Assembly (NCBI GenBank): GCA_002325645.1
Contig: DCSN01000032.1
Coordinates: forward strand, 12,600 to 30,924
Origin: Pseudanabaena sp. UBA1465
GTDB lineage: Bacteria; Cyanobacteriota; Cyanobacteriia; Pseudanabaenales; Pseudanabaenaceae
Direction: 5' to 3'
DNA: 18,325 bases
Under the pieces are notes generated by a model that was not told where the DNA came from, searched no databases, and saw only the letters and a program-made list of their open reading frames with translations. The position numbers were made by a program, and so were the translations under genes. Numbering within the stretch: position 1 is the stretch's first letter; every line of letters starts with the position of its first letter. This document shows positions 13,541 through 18,325 of this stretch, piece by piece.

Positions 13541-14896
13541 ATGATCAGAAATTTGGAAGAGAGATCTCTAGAACAGGCTTTTTATCAGCTTACCGATTGG
13601 CTAATTAATAGTCTTCATGGTGATGAGCATCTAACCATCAATTTAGCTAGTGAGCGCAGTCAATTCACCCGATTTAATCACGCTAAAGTCAGGCAGTCAG
13701 GAGTTGTCGCCGATGGCAATCTAACTATTTCTCTGATTTACGATCAACGCGAAGCCTATGCCGAATTTCCCTTTACAGGGCAGCATGAAATAGATATTGC
13801 CTATGCCCAAGAAAGCCTCGACTATCTACGGCGAGAAGTTGCTCAGATTCCTGAAAACCCTTACCTAGTCATCCCTGAAAATCAAGGTTCGAGTCGCGAA
13901 GTTTATCAAGGTAAGTTATTAAATCCTGAGGAGGCGATCGCTACCATCCTCGCTCCCATAGATGATTTGGATTTTACAGGTTTCTATGCCTCTGGTTCTA
14001 TTATCCGCGCCAATGCTAACTCCGCAGGACAAAGACATTGGTTTGCTACAGATTCCTTTTTTGTGGACTACTCATTGTTTGTGCAGACTAGTTCAGGCGA
14101 AAAAGCCGTCAAAGGAATTTACGCTGGCAAAGATTGGCAAAACCAAGATTATCAAGCCCAAATCAAGCGTTCGCATCAGCAATCGATCGCATTACAAAGA
14201 CCGAGTAGAACTATAGAACGCGGACAATATCACACTTATTTTGCACCTGCGGCGGCAGCAGAGTTATTTAGTTTTTTGATGGGTAGTGTGGGAGAAGCCA
14301 GTTTAAAACAGGGTAGTAGCGCCCTATTGAAATTAAAAAATCAAGAAAGAACCCTCTCCCCCTTATTATCTCTTAGCGAAAATTTCACCTATGGGAATGT
14401 ACCGCGTTTCAATGAATTAGGCGAAGTCGCACCCGAACATTTACCAATTATCCGCAATGGCAAGTTAGTGAATACACTCGTCAGTTCACGCAGTGCCAAG
14501 GAATATGACGAAGAAGCAAATGGCGCAAATGGTGATGAGTCAATGCGATCGCCTGAAGTTTCCGCAGGAAATCTTGCGGAAGCAGATATTCTTAAACAAT
14601 TAGATACGGGACTCTATTTATCAAACCTGCATTATCTCAACTGGAGCGATCGCGCAGGGGGGCGAATCACGGGAATGACTCGCTATGCTTGCTTTTGGGT
14701 GGAAAATGGTGAATTAATTGCCCCAATCGAAAATCTGCGTTTTGATGATAGTATTTATGATTTCTTTGGCGAAAATCTTGAAGCTTTAACCAAATCGCGT
14801 GAATTTATTCCCGATACTGGCACTTACGAAAAGCGATCGCTGGGATCTATGCTCGTCCCTGGTATCTTAGCTAAAAATTTCATATTTACCCTTTAA
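13541..14896 (+). CDS. TldD/PmbA (TldE) family protein
   Basis: 451 residues from the ATG at 13541; a TTG directly before it (13538) could extend the protein by one residue, and I prefer ATG. The family pattern runs throughout: RFNHAKVRQSGVVADGNLTI near the N-terminus, a central region with DDLDFTGFYASG, and a C-terminal half with RSAKEYDEEANGANGDESMR, VSAGN, and LDTGLYLSNLHYLNWSDRAG followed by GRITGMTRYACFWVENGE. TldD and TldE form a heteromeric metalloprotease that trims unfolded or modified peptides (microcin B17 and CcdA in E. coli). The HExxxH zinc motif of TldD is absent, so this is the TldE/PmbA-like, non-catalytic type by inference. The TldD partner is not in the window. Repeat copy B lies just upstream and a hairpin follows 28 bases after the stop. 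Confidence 0.85.
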   Translation: MIRNLEERSLEQAFYQLTDWLINSLHGDEHLTINLASERSQFTRFNHAKVRQSGVVADGNLTISLIYDQREAYAEFPFTGQHEIDIAYAQESLDYLRREVAQIPENPYLVIPENQGSSREVYQGKLLNPEEAIATILAPIDDLDFTGFYASGSIIRANANSAGQRHWFATDSFFVDYSLFVQTSSGEKAVKGIYAGKDWQNQDYQAQIKRSHQQSIALQRPSRTIERGQYHTYFAPAAAAELFSFLMGSVGEASLKQGSSALLKLKNQERTLSPLLSLSENFTYGNVPRFNELGEVAPEHLPIIRNGKLVNTLVSSRSAKEYDEEANGANGDESMRSPEVSAGNLAEADILKQLDTGLYLSNLHYLNWSDRAGGRITGMTRYACFWVENGELIAPIENLRFDDSIYDFFGENLEALTKSREFIPDTGTYEKRSLGSMLVPGILAKNFIFTL

Positions 14897-14924
14897 GTAT
14901 CTGGGCGCAATCAAATATAAAACC

Positions 14925-14967
14925 CTAAAACCTGTGACGCACGCGCAGCGTGCGCCACAGGTTTTAG
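14925..14967. terminator. Hairpin with GCGCAGC apex after the pmbA-like gene
   Basis: Arms CTAAAACCTGTGACGCACGC (14925-14944) and 14948-14967 pair with one A-C mismatch around GCA. It is followed by a T-rich stretch (ATCTTGGTTTTTAATT) that could complete a rho-independent terminator for the pmbA-like gene. Confidence 0.65.
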
Positions 14968-15108
14968 ATCTTGGTTTTTAATTAGGCTCGGCTTTTTAAG
15001 AAGTTCAGCCATTTTGCGGTAGAAAAAGTTATTAGAAAGTTATATAAAGTCATATTTTTGTCAAAAAATGGGTAGAATCAACTAGTAGCTTAACGAGCCA
15101 GAATTACT

Positions 15109-15345
15109 ATGTTGATGTCACACAAAAATATTCTGCCAGCTTCTATCGCCATCATCGGGGGGATGATTTTCGCTCTTGGTCAGCCAGAACCAATCATGGC
15201 AAATGATCGAGTAGGTTATACACCAACCGAAAGACCACAACCAAAGCGTACTCAGGGCGGGGGATCACGTTTAAATGAGGAAGCTAAAATTGTATCTTTA
15301 CAGTTATTGGTTCCCAACACTAGCAAATTAGCACCAGAAAATTAG
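15109..15345 (+). CDS. Small secreted protein, probable truncated DUF928 family member
   Basis: 78 residues. A hydrophobic signal peptide spans residues 8-24, with a likely cleavage after IMA (residue 31). The mature part begins NDRVGYTPTERPQPKRTQGG and continues GSRLNEEAKIVSLQLLVPN. A 'TPP.R..PKRT.G.GSR' segment followed by a 'LLVP' strand is how cyanobacterial DUF928 proteins begin, but those proteins continue well beyond this point. Here a stop comes at 15343-15345 and no continuation was recognised in the following 70 bases, after which a foldback repeat starts. DUF928 genes are often next to CHASE2-domain genes in cyanobacteria, as here. It is therefore probably a decayed DUF928 gene, or a short independent secreted protein. 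The start could also be ATG 15115. Confidence 0.55.
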   Translation: MLMSHKNILPASIAIIGGMIFALGQPEPIMANDRVGYTPTERPQPKRTQGGGSRLNEEAKIVSLQLLVPNTSKLAPEN

Positions 15346-15418
15346 ATAGGATTGTTCCTCATTAATCTAATCTATGGCAATGATCGGCATGAATCTCAAG
15401 GCAAACTTAAATCTAAAC

Positions 15419-15525
15419 TTACAGCAATTTGTTTTCAAACCCGCCACAAATTAAAATATAAAACCCGTTGCGGGGCTTCGCCCTGCGACCCTTCTTGTGG
15501 CGGGTTTGATCGAGTTTTGCTGTAA
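15419..15525. mobile_element. 107-bp foldback repeat, copy 2 (MITE-like)
   Basis: Identical over all 107 bases to 2222-2328, in the same orientation, with TTACAGCAA/TTGCTGTAA tips and the inner GGGC-TTC-GCCC hairpin. The base on the left (C) is also shared; flanks otherwise differ. It lies 73 bases after the stop of the DUF928-like fragment. Complete identity points to recent movement or gene conversion. Confidence 0.8.
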
Positions 15526-15526
15526 A

Positions 15527-15573
15527 GCTAAAAAATAAAGAGAGATGTTTTACATCTCTCTTTATTTTTTAGC
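15527..15573. terminator. 47-bp hairpin directly beside the 107-bp repeat
   Basis: Perfect 22-bp arms, GCTAAAAAATAAAGAGAGAT (plus GT) and its complement, around a TTT loop. It starts one base after the repeat. The stem is AT-rich with a purine-rich left arm. It could terminate the upstream transcript (the T-rich right arm supplies U residues), or be a separate foldback element. Confidence 0.6.
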
Positions 15574-15716
15574 AATCTTGCGACAAAGCGCTTGCATACA
15601 TCTAAGCGGTAACTTGATAGGATAAAATCGCTTCATTTCGGAACTGTAGCTCAATCGCTCTGACCTTAGGCAAAAAGTTGAGCTTAACGACAAGCAAGTG
15701 AAATTGAATTTTTTAA

Positions 15717-18320
15717 ATGATTGCTATTAAGACCTTAAAGTCCAGATGGGAAAAGCTCCCACGGAGGCTCCAACAATGGGGAGGTTTTTTCCTGTCGAGT
15801 GGTAGCGTCTACCTTTTAGTATTTGGTTTGCGATGGCTAGGACTATTACAACCCAGTGAGTGGGCAGCCTTTGACCTATTTATTCAACTCCGACCTACCG
15901 AACCAGTCGATGAAAGAATTATTGTCGTTGGCGTACAAGAATCAGATATTCGTTATTTGGGGAAATGGCCCGCATCCGATCGCGTACTCGCGCAGATTTT
16001 ACGCAAAATTCGCGCTCAACAGCCTAAGGTAATTGGGTTGGACTTATACCGTGATATTCGCGTGGGCGAAGGCTATGCAGATCTAGAGCAAGTATTTAAA
16101 ACCACGCCCAACTTGATTGGCATCGAAAAGAGTATTGGCGATCGCTTTAATACGATCATTGCCCCACCTCCAGCTTTACAAGAGTTGAAACAGGTGTCGG
16201 CAAATGATGTGATTGTCGATCCTGATGGTCGATTGCGGAGAGCATTTCTTTATCCGATGCCAACAGGTAATGAGGGCTTACCGAGTCTAGGTTTAGCTGT
16301 CGCCCTTGCCTACCTCAAGGACAAAGGCATCAAACCGCAATCCTCAGAATCGGGAGGATATTTACAGCTTGGCAAAACGATCTTTAAGCCATTAGAAAAT
16401 AGTGACGGCGGCTATGTTCGCACCGATGCTGGTGGCTACCAGATCTTGATGAACTATCATGGCTCCTCTCTCAAGTTTCGCCAAGTCTCCCTTGAAGATA
16501 TTCTCGAAAATCGAATTCCGCCCGATTTAATGCGCGATCGCATTGTCTTAATTGGCGCTCAAACTCCTAGCCTCAACGATATTTTCTATACACCTTACAG
16601 CAGCAATTTCATTACTTCACCGACTCAAATTTCGGGTGTAGAATTTCAAGCTAATGCCGTCAAGATGATCATCGGCGCAGTCCTCGAAAATCGCCCCCTC
16701 TTTAGAGTTTGGTCAGATATTTGGGAAGAGTTATGGATTGCTGGTTGGTCAATCATCGGCGCTTCTATCGTTTGGTTATGTTCGACTAGACGCTTGATGA
16801 TTCTGATTAGCTCAGTCTTACTATTTACAGTTGTTTTGATTGGTAGTACCTATGCCTTATTCCTTACAGGGTTGTGGATACCTGTAGCACCTTGCGTATT
16901 TACCTATCTCACCTCCATGTTAGTGATGCAGAGCTATATTTATGTAGCTCGGTTGCGGGAATTGAATGCGGCTCTTTCCGATTCCATTGAGCTACTAGCC
17001 CATGATGCTTCCCATGACTCCTTAACTGGTTTACCCAATCGCAATCTATTCATGGATCGAGTAGAACAGGCGATTAAATATAGTAAACGTCATCCAGAAT
17101 ATCTATTCGCAATCTTTTTTATTGACTTAGATCGTTTCAAAATGGTTAACGATAGTCTGGGACATAATGTCGGCGATTTATTTTTGCAGGAGATCGGGAA
17201 GATTTTGCAAGGATGTCTGCGCTCAATTGATACGGTTGCTCGCATTGGCGGAGACGAATTTACAATTCTCATTGATGATATCCAAGATGTTACTGAAGCT
17301 TTGGTAGTTGCCGATCGCATTCTCAAAAAGTTTCTCTCACCAGTGATCATTAAAGGCGAAGCAATTTTCCCTAGTGCCAGTATTGGCATTGTCATTAGTA
17401 CTCCAAATTATAATAATTGTATTGATTTGCTAAGAGATGCAGATATCGCGATGTATCGCGCCAAGGATTTGGGCAAAGGACGTTATACCCTTTTCGATCA
17501 AGAAATGTATGAGCAGACCTTACGATTGACTCAATTAGAAAGCGAACTACATTATGCATTAGAGCATCAAGAATTTGAACTTTACTATCAACCCATTATT
17601 TCTTTAAAAACTGATCAGCTAACGGGATTTGAGGCGCTAATTCGTTGGAAAAATCCGAAACGAGGCTTTATTTCGCCCATAGAATTTATTCCCCTTGCTG
17701 AAGATACGGGCTTGATTGTGGCGGTTGGGGATTGGGTGATGCAAGAAGCCTGTCAACAACTGCAAACTTGGTTTCATCAATTTCCTGAGGCTACTAACTT
17801 GAAAATGAGCATCAATTTAGCTAGTCATCAAATCCGAGAATCAGATCTCTTAGACAAATTAGATCATATTCTTGCTAAAACTGGAATTGATGGCAGTTCT
17901 ATCCGTTTAGAAATCACGGAAAGCACCTTAATGGATCAAGGCGGAGAGACTATTAATAAGCTTTCGCAATTAAGGGCGCGGAATATTCAGCTTAGTATCG
18001 ATGATTTTGGGCAAGGCTACTCTTCTCTTAGTTATTTGCATCGTTTTCCGATTAACATTCTCAAAATCGATCGCGCTTTTGTAAATCAAATGACTGATGG
18101 TGGAGAGAATATCGAAATTGTGCGTACGATCACAATGTTGGCGCATACTTTAAATATGAGTGTGGTTGCGGAAGGTGTGGAAACCCAACAGCAAGCGGAA
18201 ATCTTAAAGGGTTTAGGTTGTGAATTTGGGCAAGGATATCTCTTTTCTAGACCCTTAACTGCTGCTGATGCTGAACTGGCGATCGCCAAAAGTATAAAGC
18301 ATCCAGTGAGTTACTCTTAA
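15717..18320 (+). CDS. CHASE2-GGDEF-EAL membrane protein (c-di-GMP turnover)
   Basis: 867 residues. A membrane helix (about 24-44) is followed by an extracytoplasmic CHASE2 sensor domain (about 50-325: ERIIVVGVQESDIRYLGKWP, VIGLDLYRD, DRIVLIGAQ), then three hydrophobic segments between about 335 and 410. The cytoplasmic part has a GGDEF diguanylate cyclase domain with an intact RIGGDEF (GGDEF at 511-515) and an inhibitory-site RxxD (RSID) five residues before it. An EAL phosphodiesterase domain follows, with FEALIRW (EAL 639-641), DDFGQGYSSLSYL, ILKIDR and VVAEGVET intact. Both catalytic cores look active, so it may make or break c-di-GMP in response to an unknown CHASE2 signal. No PAS domain lies between the membrane part and GGDEF. 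It ends 5 bases before the window edge. Confidence 0.93.
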   Translation: MIAIKTLKSRWEKLPRRLQQWGGFFLSSGSVYLLVFGLRWLGLLQPSEWAAFDLFIQLRPTEPVDERIIVVGVQESDIRYLGKWPASDRVLAQILRKIRAQQPKVIGLDLYRDIRVGEGYADLEQVFKTTPNLIGIEKSIGDRFNTIIAPPPALQELKQVSANDVIVDPDGRLRRAFLYPMPTGNEGLPSLGLAVALAYLKDKGIKPQSSESGGYLQLGKTIFKPLENSDGGYVRTDAGGYQILMNYHGSSLKFRQVSLEDILENRIPPDLMRDRIVLIGAQTPSLNDIFYTPYSSNFITSPTQISGVEFQANAVKMIIGAVLENRPLFRVWSDIWEELWIAGWSIIGASIVWLCSTRRLMILISSVLLFTVVLIGSTYALFLTGLWIPVAPCVFTYLTSMLVMQSYIYVARLRELNAALSDSIELLAHDASHDSLTGLPNRNLFMDRVEQAIKYSKRHPEYLFAIFFIDLDRFKMVNDSLGHNVGDLFLQEIGKILQGCLRSIDTVARIGGDEFTILIDDIQDVTEALVVADRILKKFLSPVIIKGEAIFPSASIGIVISTPNYNNCIDLLRDADIAMYRAKDLGKGRYTLFDQEMYEQTLRLTQLESELHYALEHQEFELYYQPIISLKTDQLTGFEALIRWKNPKRGFISPIEFIPLAEDTGLIVAVGDWVMQEACQQLQTWFHQFPEATNLKMSINLASHQIRESDLLDKLDHILAKTGIDGSSIRLEITESTLMDQGGETINKLSQLRARNIQLSIDDFGQGYSSLSYLHRFPINILKIDRAFVNQMTDGGENIEIVRTITMLAHTLNMSVVAEGVETQQQAEILKGLGCEFGQGYLFSRPLTAADAELAIAKSIKHPVSYS

Positions 18321-18325
18321 ACCAA

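Larger units (their letters stand above)
15346..15716. other. 371-bp gap with two foldback elements
   Basis: It holds the second 107-bp repeat (15419-15525) and a further hairpin (15527-15573). The remaining 140 bases before the CHASE2 gene show no gene or tRNA; a TTGCAT at 15592-15597 could be a -35 but no matching -10 was found. Confidence 0.5.

Noticed and set aside
2222..15573. A CRISPR array or tandem-repeat system
   Set aside because: Repeats are few, scattered, self-complementary and differ in sequence; there is no regular repeat-spacer series.
15574..15716. A tRNA or small RNA gene before the CHASE2 gene
   Set aside because: No cloverleaf, T-loop motif or CCA end and no other structure was recognised.

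Overview
The window is cyanobacterial chromosome. The evidence is the many HIP1 octamers (GCGATCGC) scattered through genes on both strands and a lineage-typical gene set: an iron-uptake porin with an SLH domain, MenD for phylloquinone, a CrtR-type carotenoid hydroxylase, a DUF760 protein, two Uma2-family proteins, and a CHASE2-GGDEF-EAL protein beside a DUF928-like remnant. Genus cannot be fixed by reading alone; a Pseudanabaena-like filamentous cyanobacterium is a guess.

Layout. 1-2099 (minus strand): the 5' part of a porin gene, a small LapA-like membrane protein, and tgt (tRNA queuosine), which appears to use a rare CTG start. 2100-2540: a gap between divergent genes with the tgt promoter, a 107-bp foldback repeat and a separate long hairpin. 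2541-4951 (plus): maf and menD, overlapping by ATGA. 5023-5613: first Uma2 gene, ending inside a perfect 44-bp palindrome. 5654-7444 (minus): thiO and a methyltransferase. 7846-8727 (plus): crtR. 8860-9696 (minus): DUF760 protein and ssb. 9838-10440 (plus): second Uma2 gene. 10489-13203 (minus): a type II topoisomerase A subunit. 13541-14896 (plus): a TldD/PmbA-family protein. 15109-15345: a small secreted DUF928-like fragment. 15717-18320: the CHASE2-GGDEF-EAL protein.

The genes are mostly unrelated housekeeping functions with little operon structure; maf-menD and perhaps tgt-lapA are the only tight pairs. No tRNA, rRNA, CRISPR array or complete insertion sequence was seen.

The most unusual content is between the genes. 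Most of the larger gaps hold a long, near-perfect palindrome (arms of 14-25 bp, centre of 0-3 bases). Arm sequences differ from site to site, but many share the same apex, GCGNAGC (GNA triloop), which is known as an exceptionally stable DNA mini-hairpin. Two of these hairpins are embedded in repeats with TACAGC/GCTGTA tips. One repeat family (107 bp) has two identical copies 13 kb apart. The other (95/105 bp) has a conserved outer frame around an inner hairpin whose two arms have changed together. Several palindromes lie in gaps between divergent genes, where a terminator is not expected, so they look like a population of foldback elements rather than only terminators.
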